NCBI RefSeq assembly: GCF_014851395.1
Contig: NW_024044348.1
Coordinates: 26,012,676 to 26,076,675, forward strand
DNA from: Micropterus salmoides
Lineage: Eukaryota > Chordata > Actinopteri > Centrarchiformes > Centrarchidae
Direction: 5' to 3'
Length of the DNA: 64,000 bases
The notes beneath the pieces are model-generated. The model was not told the DNA's origin, searched no databases, and was given only the letters and a program-made list of their open reading frames with translations. The position numbers and the translations under genes were made by a program. Positions 1 through 11,248 of the stretch are shown piece after piece (within the stretch, counting starts at the first letter, position 1; the number at the start of each line of letters is the position of its first letter).

Positions 1-329
1 ATTACAGTACATCCACTTGAACAACTACAGATTGTGGATAAGTAGTTATTCATAAAGTAGGTTTCATAACTGCATCACCACATCAGTACAATATAGCAAA
101 TAATAAGATTTTTGGTTTTTCAGTAACCATTTTATGGTTAAGCACAGGATTTTGTTCCCATTTGGTTTGTTGTTAATGAGAAATCACTGCAGAGCGAAGA
201 CATTGGCCATTACATGAGAATCTGCACGCAAACTAAGATGGTTGTTAAATTCACCAACCAGGCAACATAAAAATCTAAGGGACAAAATACTCTGTAAACC
301 CTGATCTGGAATCCAACACTTTTCCATAC
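1..329. other. Gene-free AT-rich sequence
   Basis: No open frame, RNA gene or repeat could be supported here. The sequence is unique-looking and AT-rich, and ends at the left target-site copy of the adjacent hAT-type element. Confidence 0.6.
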
Positions 330-850
330 TAGGGATGAAACGATTACCAGTTTAACGGTATACCATGGTAAAATTCCTGACGGTTATTATTACCATACAC
401 ATGTTAACCGCGCTATCATAATCTCACGGCAAACACTGTCCAGCGTCTCCCAGAAGCAGGAGCGCATGCGCAGAATGCAACGTGGGTTTGTTTGGGTCAA
501 TGTATTTATTTCAGTTTTTGGGCTTATTACAGTTACTATCACTCTCTTCTAAAGACTTATTTGTTTTCATGTAATTGTCCACGGGGTCATTGTATTACCT
601 ATATAATATAATATATAATCTTGATAATGTTTACAAAAGGTATTTGCTGTTATTTAATTTTTTATGCAAAGAAAATGGAAATTGTATTTATAGCTTTCAA
701 TATAAAACTTTTAGAAATGGTTTCAGTGTGTGTATCAGTACATTTTAACATTTTTTGGCACATTTTTACAATACCGTGATAATACTGATAACCGTGATAA
801 TTTTGGTCACTATAATCGTGATTTGAAATTTTCATACCGTTTCATCCCTA
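330..850. mobile_element. hAT-type non-autonomous DNA transposon (MITE), 521 bp
   Basis: The element begins TAGGGATGAAACG and ends with the inverted copy CGTTTCATCCCTA, so short terminal inverted repeats are visible. It is flanked on both sides by the perfect 8-bp direct repeat TTCCATAC (322-329 and 851-858). An 8-bp target duplication is the signature of the hAT superfamily. The subterminal parts carry scattered complementary ACGGTAT/ATACCGT words, as is common in such elements. There is no open frame long enough for a transposase, so it would have been moved in trans. The intact target duplication suggests a fairly recent insertion. The superfamily call rests on duplication length and end sequence only. 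Confidence 0.8.
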
Positions 851-1145
851 TTCCATACACTTGCTGATGGGAAAAGTAATCTAATAAGTACTTGCCACTA
901 TTACATAATAAAATTACTTGTACTTACTGACTGAGTTATATCAGTGAGATAAGTGAGTATCTAAACTGAAAAGTAATAGGCCTTTCTCGCAGAAGACATT
1001 TTTGTCTGACTGAAAAGCACAGGTCTTACTAATAACATTAGCGATGGCTCAGTTTTATTCAAGTGTCCCACTACATGCAATTCAGCCAACAGTAACTGTA
1101 TTATTTACACGTGTGCTTTTCCTACTGTGACATGTCATACATGTA
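851..1145. other. Gene-free sequence after the hAT-type element
   Basis: It starts with the right target-site copy of the hAT-type element. The following ~100 bp contain AAGTACTTG/CAAGT-like words seen in old fish DNA-transposon ends, but no boundaries can be drawn. No gene is seen. Confidence 0.5.
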
Positions 1146-1187
1146 AAGTCTGATTGATACATTTAGTGGAATGTATCAATCAGACTT
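1146..1187. repeat. Perfect 18-bp-stem hairpin
   Basis: The 18-bp arm at 1146-1163 is exactly complementary to 1170-1187, leaving a 6-nt loop (TAGTGG). It is shorter than a normal pre-miRNA and the flanking bases do not extend the stem. It may be the remains of a tiny inverted-repeat element or a structured site. No transcript evidence can be seen. Confidence 0.75.
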
Positions 1188-2349
1188 GATTTTCAGGAAC
1201 AATTTCCGTTCAGTCACCACATGCCTCAGAGCTCTAAGCAAACTTTTACAAACTCTCACAAATACACACACACACACACTCACACACCAACACCAACAAC
1301 AACAAACTACAGTAACATACAAACAGATGCACATTATTCCCTCAGACATACAGTACATGTACAGAGTTCACATGACTACAAACACATGGTGATCAAATAT
1401 TCATTTTCCATATTAAAAGATTAACTGAAGCAGCATTACTAAATACTCCAGGGTACCTGACAATTAATGCTGCTGAAGCAGTGCTTAATTACCACTCAAA
1501 ATTATAGATTGTTTGAGAACGGCCGTTCCATCCATTCAAGATTTGTGGTGCATCCAAGCAGGAAAAAACAAGTAAACATGCTAAACGGCTGATGCAGTGT
1601 GTCATCAGCAGTCGAGTACTGCATGGCTACTGGCTAATCAGCTTGCAGGACCTCATTAAGACATTATTTATGCAGGCAGCATCAGCTGTGTTCGGTATTA
1701 ACTCGACCCAGCCCGCTGCTAATGACAACACTAAGTCATCTGTTGTGTGAAAAATGAGAGAAAGCGGGAGAAGATGCTTCTTCTGTTGTCGTGTATAGGT
1801 AGGATATGGCTAAACCTCAGACCCTCAGAGCAGTGTGGTGCCATCTGTCATCTGCAAAGTTAAGATTTCCATTCCCCGTTTAATTCAATCTGTAAACCGC
1901 AGAGACCACATTTAATTAGACATTTCACATCTCTGCGGTTAATTTCTCTTAAACGGATAACTGTCCTTACTGGTGAATGTATAAAACTTTATGGTAAAAT
2001 CTGATATTTTGCTCCAGTCAACAGTTGACGTTTGGGACATGAAAGGTTTCTGCAAGAGCACAAACAGACAGAGAGAGAGACAGAGAAAAAAACAAAGAGG
2101 AAGAGAGGAGCACAGAGGCAATCTGTGATGTGATTTTTTGATAACCATAATCATAATCTGCCTAGGGCGATCCAATTCCTGAGACAGTTTATGGGGCAGG
2201 GAGGGCCATCAGAATTAGAATGAGATGAGCATAAATGGCTATTTATCCCCTGTGTGTGTGTGCCTATCTGTCATGAATGGCTATTTATGTGGATTAACGG
2301 ATTGGTGAGGCTATCTGAAACGCATGAAGCAGACCTCACAGCATGCCTG

Positions 2350-2351
<2 letters not shown>
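1188..2351. other. Gene-free stretch with a possible conserved noncoding block
   Basis: A short CA-rich patch (about 1265-1300) is followed by unique-looking sequence at about 1430-1740. That block has many TAAT and CAGC/GCTG-type words and no simple repeats, the texture often seen in vertebrate conserved enhancers. Open frames here are short and low-complexity. No gene is recognised. Confidence 0.35.

Positions 2352-2382
<31 letters not shown>
2352..2382. repeat. (AC)n microsatellite
   Basis: About 15 uninterrupted AC units. Together with the (TG)n tract at 2489-2530 it forms two complementary arms about 106 bp apart. Confidence 0.95.
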
Positions 2383-2384
<2 letters not shown>

Positions 2385-2487
2385 TAAACCTTAAACATTA
2401 AAATCTGTTCAAATACCAAAATATCAAAATGTTTCCATATAGTAATAGTGTGTCTGTATGGTCTGTATGTTTTTATAAGGAAGACTA

Positions 2488-2488
<1 letters not shown>

Positions 2489-2525
<37 letters not shown>

Positions 2526-2530
2526 GTGTT
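2489..2530. repeat. (TG)n microsatellite
   Basis: About 20 TG units with one CG interruption near the right end. It is the complementary partner of the AC tract at 2352-2382. Confidence 0.95.
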
Positions 2531-3555
2531 TGTAGTCTGAAAAGGTGTGATGTGTGTGTTATATGCATGCACAACATTTATCTACCCAGAATGTGCACAA
2601 GTGTACTTATTCATCTGGCCTACGCGTGTGCACTTGAATGTGTTCTTAACTACGTGTCTGTCTCTCTAAGTGTGTGTGTGTGTGTTAGAGAGTGACTGAG
2701 TGTTGAGAGAGTGGTAATTACCATTCAGCAGTAGCTAAAGTGACATGTTTGAGGAAGAGATAAGGGGACATAAATTGGCCTGGTATAAAATGGTGATATT
2801 TCCTCTACTGCTTTAGAAAAACCCATTTACTCTGCCTCTTTAGCATGTCAAGACCCCTGTCACTACCCTCTCATCCCCTTGGCCAGAAGGACTCATGCGC
2901 ACACACACATTCACACACACATATATACCTCACACAGTCAGCCAGCTCCTTGTGAAAAAGTGCTCATCTGCATTCTGCTATTAACTTGGAGAGATGTACA
3001 GAGAGAGACAGAAAGGGAGAGTGTGTGTGTAAATCAGTGTAATGGGGCCAAGACCTCAGTAGCTCTAAAAAGAGAGCAGACATGTGGAGGACAAGACATG
3101 ACCCCCCCCCCCTTTTATGCAGAGAAGCAGCGATACAGCACATCTGTCACTGGCGGCCGCACAATTGGTCCTACAGTCAGACAGAGACAGAGAAACATGA
3201 AAGGAAATAATAAATAAAGGCGACGGAGAAGAAGAGTGACACCGTGGAGAGTACTGAAGCAATTATCTGTTTTGGTTCTTTGTTTCTTTTATTGTTAATT
3301 AATTCATTTCTCGGTCACTATCATTTTCTTTCCTGCTTTTTTACATCAACACAAACATTAACTTCAGAATTCGAAAACATGTGTTCAAACATATGATTTT
3401 AACCAATTAGACTTTCCCACTGAGAAATACATATTTAACTAAATGTAGTTCTCAAAAGCTACCATACATATATCTTTGCTACTGTATTTTTTTGATCTTG
3501 ACACTGACATTTGCCATTTGCAAATAATTTAGACCTATGCATTTTGTGAGTGAGT
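2531..3555. other. Gene-free stretch
   Basis: It contains short GT and CA patches, a short C run near 3103-3112 and a TGAG tetramer patch near 3547-3560. The weak open frames here are read through these simple repeats. No gene is recognised. Confidence 0.55.
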
Positions 3556-3564
3556 GAGTGACAT

Positions 3565-3882
3565 TTCCATCCATCCATCCATCCATCGTCATCCGCTTAT
3601 CCTGCGACATGGTCACAGGGTGCTGGAGCCAATCCCAGCTGACATCGGGTGAAAGGCTGGGTACACCCTGGCCAGGTTGCCAGGCCATCGCAGGGCCACA
3701 CATAGACAGACAAACAGTCACAGTCACACCTAAGGACAATTTAGGGTCACCGATCAACCTAGTCCGCATGTCTTTGGATGGTGGGAGGAAGCCAGAGCAC
3801 CCAGCAGACACGGGGAGAACATGCAGACTCCCCACAGGAAGGCCGGGACGACCGGGGTACGAATCCGGGACCTTCTTGCCTG
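3565..3882 (-). mobile_element. tRNA-derived SINE with (TGGA)n tail, 5'-truncated
   Basis: Read on the minus strand, the copy starts just upstream of a B-box-like sequence (CCCGGATTCGTACCCC). It continues through the conserved fish module with TGCATGTTCTCCCCGTGTC and GGCTTCCTCCCACCATCC, and ends in GGATAAGCGGATGACGATGG plus a TGGA tandem tail. The A-box end of the tRNA part is missing. The 9-bp direct repeats GAGTGACAT at 3556-3564 and 3883-3891 look like the target-site duplication. The tail type resembles that of RTE-class LINEs, which would be the likely mobilising partner; that last point is inference. Confidence 0.75.
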
Positions 3883-3898
3883 GAGTGACATGTCGAAT

Positions 3899-4370
3899 GT
3901 AAGGCAAGGCAAGGCAAGTTTATTTGTATAGCACATTTCAACAACAAGGCAATTCAAAGTGCTTTACATAAAACATAAAAGCAACAGGGAAATATAAAAA
4001 GTTTTAAAGCAACATAAGGAAATAAAAAAATAAAAAAACACACATTAAAACAGGTTAAAACAGGACAGTAAAAGTTACATTGCAGTGTATAATCAGGGTT
4101 AAGAGTTAAATGGAAAATAAAAACAGGCTGAGGGGTTGAGCTAATAATTGAGTTACAATTATTTTGAAAAGAGAATAAACAGAGAAGTACACTTAATCTA
4201 CCCTCTTTAGCTAGTCTGTACTCAGGTTCATAGCAATCTTTGGGTCCACTGAAACTCCAAAAACACTCGGACACTACAGAGAAACCAGGACATGTCTGTC
4301 AGCAGGCCACATGATCCAGTTATACTCTGGACCCACCTGCATGTTCACAGGCGGACAGAGGTTCCTGCAA
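3899..4370. repeat. Dispersed teleost repeat beginning with a GGCAA tandem
   Basis: It begins with four AAGGC/GGCAA units, followed by TTTATTTGTATAGCACATTT and CAATTCAAAGTGCTTTACAT. I recognise this motif pair as a very common interspersed repeat of fish genomes whose class I cannot assign. A long A-rich middle follows, and then a part (about 4195-4350) without simple repeats. The right boundary is uncertain. The repeat begins right after the SINE, so the two may be a nested or adjacent insertion. Confidence 0.5.
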
Positions 4371-4669
4371 ATGAATGAATTTAGTTTGGGTGTCTGGCAG
4401 GTAATTCAGCCAGCAAAGTAACTTGTGGGTTAAAAAGGTGATGAAAATTACTTTTAGAGCATTATTTACAAAGGATCTCTTTGTGTAACTGGAACACACA
4501 TACTTGACTTCACCTGAATTTGATCAGCTGAAAGAGAAGGACTGCAGTCAACAAGACATTGAAGATATGAGACAAAATGGCAAAATGAGTCTGAATTACT
4601 TATTAAACTATGGCTCACTAAAATCTCTGCCTTAGTGGCATTATTCCCAATACATAAGTGTAGACCTAG
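4371..4669. other. Gene-free stretch
   Basis: Nothing recognisable was seen between the dispersed repeat and the small TIR element. Confidence 0.5.
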
Positions 4670-4983
4670 TTAAAGCTGTAGGCAACGTTAGAGACCTTGC
4701 AAGGACAGCTACATTTTGAATATCTAATAATAAAAAAAAACACCCCCTCCCTTCATGCCTCCCTCCAAAGCCACTCCTCCAAAACACATTGCCATGCGCA
4801 GTGCAAGGGAAGAGTGCGCACAGGTTGGCAGGTAGGCAGGCAGGCAGGCAGGTAGGTAGGATGTTATTACAGTCCTGTGATAGCTGCAGATACTGGATTT
4901 ATTGATTGCAGTGGGATGTAAAGATAATTTCAAGAATTATAACAAAAAATGCTTTTGAAATAAATTGCCTACCCCAGCTTTAG
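4670..4983. mobile_element. Small TIR element (MITE-like), ~314 bp
   Basis: The left end reads TTAAAGCTGTAGGCAA and the right end, inverted, reads CTAAAGCTGGGGTAGGCAA. This gives imperfect terminal inverted repeats of about 17 bp with a 3-bp gap. Similar TAAAGCTG..TAGGCAA ends are familiar from short fish transposons. An internal AGGC-type tetramer tract lies at about 4828-4860. There is no transposase frame and no clear target duplication. Superfamily unassigned. Confidence 0.5.
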
Positions 4984-5850
4984 GTTTACTGTTTGGATTC
5001 TGAATAATGGAAGTATTTGTTTACCTTTTTCAGAATGAGTCTCAATCAGGCACTTTGTTTAAACTTGGTGGAATCTTAAAATCTGTCCCACCTGTGTGTC
5101 ATATGTGCTATGAATTGTGTGTGTGTGTATAGCACAAAATTTGTTGTATTTATATTTGGTTACACACACTGACTGTTGCTTGAAAAATGATTTGAACAGA
5201 AAGGGAGCCAATTTAGAATGCTGTTTGCAGTCTTCAGTCACAACATTTTCATTGTTCACTGGTCTATGGAGTGAAATATGTTCTCCTTGAACAAAGTTAT
5301 AAAAGACAAAACCTTTTAACAGCGCCACACAGAGAAGATTGTGTATCATTTGTACGTGCCATGTGCTGCAGGTCGGAGGTTGAGCCCTTGGTGTGTTACT
5401 GAGAAAACACACACACACCCTCAAGCCACAGGTGAGAAGATAGGAGGAGGAGAAGACAATGAGCAGAGAGGAGGCGAGGTCAGACCTCTCTTTAGCCTCA
5501 CAGCTGTGGGTGAGATAAGCCTTTTTCTCACAGGTAAATAAAAGCCACACCCTGAGTGTGTGTGTATGAACTTGGCTTCCCCCTCCTGCCATCCCTACAC
5601 CGCTGACACAATCCCATGAACAATCTCTGCATTGCTTCTCTTCATGCCCTCTCTATATCCCCATCCACTTTCCCTGATGTTTTATACTGTCCTCCATGTC
5701 ATCTTCCCTTCTCTCCCTGTGTTTTTATGTGTTGTGAGCATGGCCATACCTACCAGCGGGGTCACAGAGGGCCAGACCTCTGTATAGTTTCCCAGGTGTT
5801 TATAATAAAAAGTTGTTAAAATAACTTTGGTGCAACAAAGATATAATACA
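4984..5850. other. Gene-free stretch
   Basis: A 177-codon minus-strand open frame (5059-5592) has no recognisable domain and runs through CA/GT-rich sequence. I treat it as chance. No repeat or RNA gene could be supported. Confidence 0.5.
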
Positions 5851-5909
5851 ACGCCACTGATGATGATCTGATCACCGTCATTGCTTGTGTGTGGGATTGG
5901 ATTATCATG

Positions 5910-6006
5910 TCGTTACTGAAAGGATTTGTGTCAACACATTGGTTCTTTGATCAACAAGTTGAGGAAACTGGACAGGCAGCTGAATCCATGCAAAGCGTGA
6001 CAAAGG
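5910..6006 (+). CDS. Candidate first coding exon of an unrecognised gene (weak)
   Basis: An ATG at 5910 opens a frame of 32 full codons (starting MSLLKGFV, ending MQSVTK) that runs into a good splice donor, AAG|GTAACT, at 6007. The surrounding 400 bp (about 5850-6260) have about ten CpGs, denser than neighbouring DNA. The region downstream has GCTAGCTAACGTTA-type words like those in the first intron of SPATA17 in this same window. I do not recognise the peptide and could not find a second exon. An open frame this short can arise by chance, so this is a hypothesis only. Confidence 0.2.
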
Positions 6007-7935
6007 TAACTAGAGAATTTTACTAGTGGACTGCTTGTAGTTCAATGCCATTCATCCCCAGAGATCATCTGACGATTAGCTTACATTGCGCAACATTAAT
6101 CTGTGGCCATCCATCATGATGTCGGCTAATTAGCTTCACTTGAGTGAATTAACTAGCTAGCCAGCTAGCTAACGTTAATTTCATCCATTCAATCATAGAC
6201 CGATAAACTTTCACCTGAAGTTTAAGTGCTTTTCTTTCAATTCTGTTTGCGTAAAGGGTTGAAATTCATGTTAAAATGAGGCCATGTGTGTGAGTGTGTG
6301 TGCACATGGTTGTATATTATGTGTGTCCTGGGGAAGGGGAAAGATATAGGGAAGGATTCAGAAGTGGCTATCAAAATGTGTCCTCATCTGGATCAACACA
6401 CACTTAGCAGCTTTCTTTCTTTTCAACTCTTTCCCTTCGCTCCCTTTCTTGTTTGTTTGATTCAGCCAGTTGATGAGTTATTGAGTCATTTTCTTCACTG
6501 TCTCTCTTCTTCTGTTCATCATTGTGCTCCTGATTGACTTCTTGCTGACAGACATGTCTCTTTTTCATTTTCCTCCTCTTCTTCCTTCACTCCTCCTACA
6601 GGACTTGTTCTTGCATTGGGTTTCCTTTCTATTCTCCCTTTCTTTAATTTTTTGGATCTGGTTTTATTTTTCTCTACATCATTTCATTCTTCATGTTCTT
6701 CATATTATTCTGCCTTTTTGCTGCCTCATTTCTTCTTCATCTTCTTTCTTATGTTGTCTGTTTTCTGTCAACCCTTCTCCTTATTTGCCTGCTTATATCC
6801 TTTTTGACTCTATCTCTCTCTTTTACAGTCCCATCCCTCGTTCTGTCTGCCCAATTTCTTTTTTCTGCAGAAACTTGTATGAATACACTCATACATACAG
6901 ATTCACGCTCACAGACACACACACACACACACACAGACAAACAGGGCTCCATGTCAGAGTCAGTTCTCTAATCAGAAGGTGTAAAAAGATCCTGTCGGGT
7001 TTGGGCCGCGGGAGTTACATCTAATATGGTCCCCGCACAGAAGCAATTCACAGTCTGGAAACACACTCAACAAAGACACACAAACACACACACACAAACA
7101 CACATGCATACACGATTTCTTTAGCACTTAAGCAAACTCACAAAACTTTCCACCTCTGTTGGATAGGCAAGACCAAAGCACACAGAAAACACTAACAAAA
7201 CACACCCACACACATATTACAGGAGCTACACTGTACCTGTTAAGCACGGAGACGATTGATTTTTGCAAAAGGGAAATCCATGTATGATCCTAGTATTTTG
7301 TCCCCAATGCATGCCTCACACCTCTGTGAAGCTAGGAGGCTCAGCCTGAAAGTCAAACCAACCATTTTTAACCACACCAAACACACATCAAACGCCAAGC
7401 ATCTAAATGAACTTATATCACAATATAAATCGCTCTGTAATCACTGTACATGGCTGCAGTTTTTGCCAGTTATTGCCTCATCTTACAACGCAGTCTGACC
7501 ACTCTAAAGAAAGCTCAGCTCCAGCTCTGATCAGCTGTGTAACTCATATCATTCAAATCACAAAACTCCCGGAGTAAAACTCACAGTAAAAGTGAACATA
7601 TAAATAATAAATATAGCCAAAACATGGACATTCAGCTGATATATTTTTGAAAAATTGTGTTATAACTGGTGTATATTAGTTTCTTTTCATCAAATTAACA
7701 GTTAGCCTACACTTGTATTAGGTGTATTAGAAGATATATAGTTGCATTATAATCTACAGGATGATGGTGATATTGCTATTAAAATTTTGATTTAATACCA
7801 GATGAAAATATCGTATTTTCATTTACTGCATCTCCATTTACTCTTTATTGAAAAATAGGAGACCAGAATTATGCACCTAAGCCCAACGGTTTAGGAGTTT
7901 TTCCTGGAAATACGTGTCTGTTTCCAAGAGGTTTA
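6007..7935. other. Gene-free stretch, pyrimidine-rich then CA-rich
   Basis: From about 6400 to 6850 the + strand is strongly C/T-rich and yields spurious hydrophobic frames up to 166 codons. CA tracts follow near 6917-6936 and 7085-7105. Around 6975-7060 there is a short CpG-bearing, repeat-free block. No gene is recognised. Confidence 0.5.
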
Positions 7936-8572
7936 GGGCCCATGTCCACCAAAGCGTTTTTTTCTGAAGCCAGCCTATTTTTTCAATTCATTCCAATGGG
8001 AGTGCCGCGTTTTTACTAGCAGGTAAAAACGGCATGAGCGTGACGAGGCGCTGAGCGTCTTTTCCGTGCTGGTCGCTGAGCGTTTTTTTTCCGGTCGTCG
8101 ACAGTTGAAAAATGTTCAACTTTGTTAAAAATGCTGTGCTCGTCACTGTCACTTTTTACCCAGCCGTCCAATCACAGTGCAGGATGGGCGGGACAAACAC
8201 CGCACCGAGCACATCCGATCTTGAACGAAGCGATGTGCCTACTCGCCGAGGTGTTTCCTCGCCCGCAAAATCTCATGAACCCACGTACGGACAGTCTGTG
8301 CTCTCATGTTTCAGCCTTCTCTTCATGAAGAGCAAGGGCCAGAGCAAGTAGGCCTACATACTTTGTGGTGAATTTTTTACATTCAGTGAAATTAAGTAGG
8401 CTACCCTACTTGCAACATCGCCTCGACGGAAATTATGAATCATAGCAACCACAACGTCTCGAAAAAAAACACTGCGCCTCCAAAACGCACCCTAGCGCTC
8501 CCAGCTTGGCGTTTTCAGAACAGCAGGTGGCGTTTTCAGCTGGCAAAAAACGCTTTGATGGACAGGGGCCCC
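7936..8572. mobile_element. Non-autonomous TIR DNA transposon, 637 bp
   Basis: The left end is GGGCCCATGTCCACCAAAGC and the right end, inverted, is GGGGCCCCTGTCCATCAAAGC. Both continue into a T-run after GCG, so the inverted ends match over about 25 bp with few differences. Both ends abut TA, compatible with a TA target duplication, but no longer duplication is visible. The interior is much richer in CpG and GC than the neighbourhood. A 79-codon open frame (8112-8351) shows no transposase-like feature. Superfamily unassigned. Confidence 0.7.
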
Positions 8573-11013
8573 TAAATGTGCAAGAAACAACTGCAAGTAA
8601 ATCAATGTAGGCTATGAAAGTAATTCATACACTTTCCCATCTGGCCTTTTTACTGTTTGAGTAATTCTCCTCTTATTTCTAATCATTTATGTCCATTGCA
8701 CTGACTTACTTTAAAACAGGGTTTAAAAACATTTCATTGTCATTTTTTTCCATTCAAGTAAATTACATTGAATTCCAAAAACTTCAATTTCCTCAAAGGG
8801 CAGGGAAATAAAAACCAAACTTTCTTCTGTTTTTACAAATATAGCTTTACTGGACTAATGAACAGCTGAATTTGCTGCTTTTTGGGTCAGGAAATATCTC
8901 ATATATGATGTAAACTGTATATCTATTCATCCACAGTTTGATTTATTTAATATTATCCAGTAGTATATTGTAAGATAAACATCAATTTATTGTGAAGTTT
9001 AAAGAGCAGTTCTAAAGTAAGTGGGAAAGTAATCAGAAAGTGGTATTAAGCAGGCAATCAGTATTCCGCAATGAACTACATCTTCAAAGTAACCTTCCCA
9101 AAACCTGATTGAGTCAAATGAACAATAAGTGTGTCTGACAATGACAATGATATTATTCTCTTGTTGTTGGTAAACAAGCAGGTCTGGTGGATTAAGACAC
9201 CAGCCAGTATACTCCTCTGCAGTGACAACACAAAAGCCATGTACCAATTGAAAGTGAAGAGGTTTTCCTCCATAAGCGCAGCCTGTGTAATTATTTCAAA
9301 CACGAGGAAAACCAAATCACTTTACAACGCGGATTTACATATGATTAGCGTCATACAAAGACGGGATTACCACAAGTAGTTGAGAAGAAGCCTTTCCCCT
9401 CTCCCTGTCTCGTTCTCCTTGTCTTGATTCAAAGAGCCTTGACATAAGTTAACACTGCTCTCTCACTGATGCTCACCTAACAGTCACAGCCTGTTGGAAG
9501 TATTTTCTTCTCTCCATCAAGCCACAGTGACAAAAGCTGACAGTGTGTACATTTCTTCTGAAGCAGACATGATAACACGATAATAACAACAAATGGAAAG
9601 GAGACTTGGAGGCATGATGAAAAATGACTCATGCTGAACAGCCATAAGTTTTTCAATAAAAATCACTCCTATTTTCAGGAGTCTGTTTTGATTCCCTGTT
9701 CTCCCTGTCCATTTTATTTTCTTTCTCTTTCAATTTATGCTCTCAAGTCGAGAGTGTAGTGAGCCAAGGTACGTTACCATCACTTGATCTCTCTATGCAA
9801 ACAGATTACTGTTTAATCACTGTAATATTTTTATTGAGACCATATTTCTTGCCTAGTGCCAGGTATAATTGTGACAAAACAATATTTGTAACCTTTCCTC
9901 ATTAAATCAGTGACACTTTCACATGATAATAGATTAACCTCTTGATATGTCGTCTAATGAGTCCATTGGGTAATTTTGTTTCTGCAGGATCTACACCTGT
10001 TTCTTTACACTGGCAATCTTCAGTGACACATTATCATCTAAAAGCACATTGAAACACATGAAAGATTATTGATTATTTAATGGCATTTTTAGTAGATGGG
10101 CTTCTGAATGGAAGTTATGCTGTGAAGAGTTGCAGGAAATACGAGTGAGGATTTAAGAGGACAAGCAGTCATTCAGTGCTTGGTGAACACAACAAGACAC
10201 CTTGCCACTCTAAACTAACATTGATTACCCAAAATGATGCGGTGTAAATTATCGACTGCATGAAAATGTCACTTAAGAACGTGTATCATCAGTCATTATT
10301 CACCTATTATCCATTGATTTGCAGTATTGTATTCAGTTTATTTAACTTGGCAGGGTGTAGGGGTGAATGTGGCAGTGGTATAGCCAGTTGCTTCGAAAAG
10401 AATTATAGTTTGTTTTTTTTTGAAAATTATTTAAATAATGGCTCACCTACAGTCTTATATTCACCTTTTTTTCTCTGTAATTGCTGTACCTTAACACTGT
10501 AGTTAATCTTTAATTTAAGCTTCAACTGAGTCCTACAGAAACACAGCCACACCTGCACTGCAACGAACATGTTCAACATTTACCTTAAAACCTCCCAGTG
10601 CAGGTTAAAATGTGTGCCAGTAGATTAGAAACAGAGAGAATAAGACTCTTAAGTGCAGCAGTATTTAAAGAATGATTCCAAATGACTTGTTGAAATGGAG
10701 ATTTATTTTCAGATTAAGTCTCATACCTCTGTGAACTTTTGTTTCTCTTTTTTGCTGTACAAAAAAACCTCATGCACAAAGAATCAAATTCACAGTCAGT
10801 AGGAGAGTAATTCACGTGTATAATTAGAAATGACAGTTGGTTGTTTTTGTGTGTGTGTGTGTGCGTGTGTGTGTGGACTGACTGCAGGCCTAATTGGCAG
10901 CTTGTTAAGCAATTTGGATCCTGAGGTGGATCAATTGATGTTTGGGTGAACCCGCTCATCTGATCTAAAGATACGGTATACAGTACAGCAGCCTATAAAG
11001 GTTAGTAGAAACA
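8573..11013. other. Gene-free stretch
   Basis: Mostly AT-rich unique-looking DNA with no supported gene. A short (GT)n tract lies at about 10851-10874. Open frames of 60-82 codons show no domain and overlap one another on both strands. Confidence 0.5.
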
Positions 11014-11064
11014 AAGGTTACGATATGGTAACCCTAGTTCTATAAGCACAGGCGGAGCCCTCTA
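11014..11064 (+). repeat. Left arm of perfect 51-bp inverted repeat
   Basis: It begins AAGGTTACGATATGGTAACC and is the exact reverse complement of 11249-11299. The 184-bp spacer includes a second palindromic word and a TATAAATAG sequence near 11176. Confidence 0.9.
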
Positions 11065-11248
11065 CTGGACTCTACGGGTACTACCTCCTCCAATCACACC
11101 CACGCACTTGCCCACTTAAACTTTATCGCGCATGTAGCCGACCAATAGGACGTCGCTACTGATAGGTGCGTGACGTATAAATAGCAGTGTCCCTACTGCC
11201 TCAGCATCCGACCCCCTCTTTAGAAGACAGGGCGGCAGGGCTCATCGG

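Noticed and set aside
5059..5592. 177-codon minus-strand open frame
   Set aside because: It has no domain and passes through GT/CA-rich sequence. It looks like a chance frame.
6524..7024. 166-codon hydrophobic frame
   Set aside because: It is produced by a long C/T-rich tract giving Leu/Phe/Ser. It is not a membrane protein gene.
8112..8351. 79-codon frame inside the 637-bp TIR element
   Set aside because: Too short, with no transposase-type residues. Explained by the CpG-rich interior of the element.
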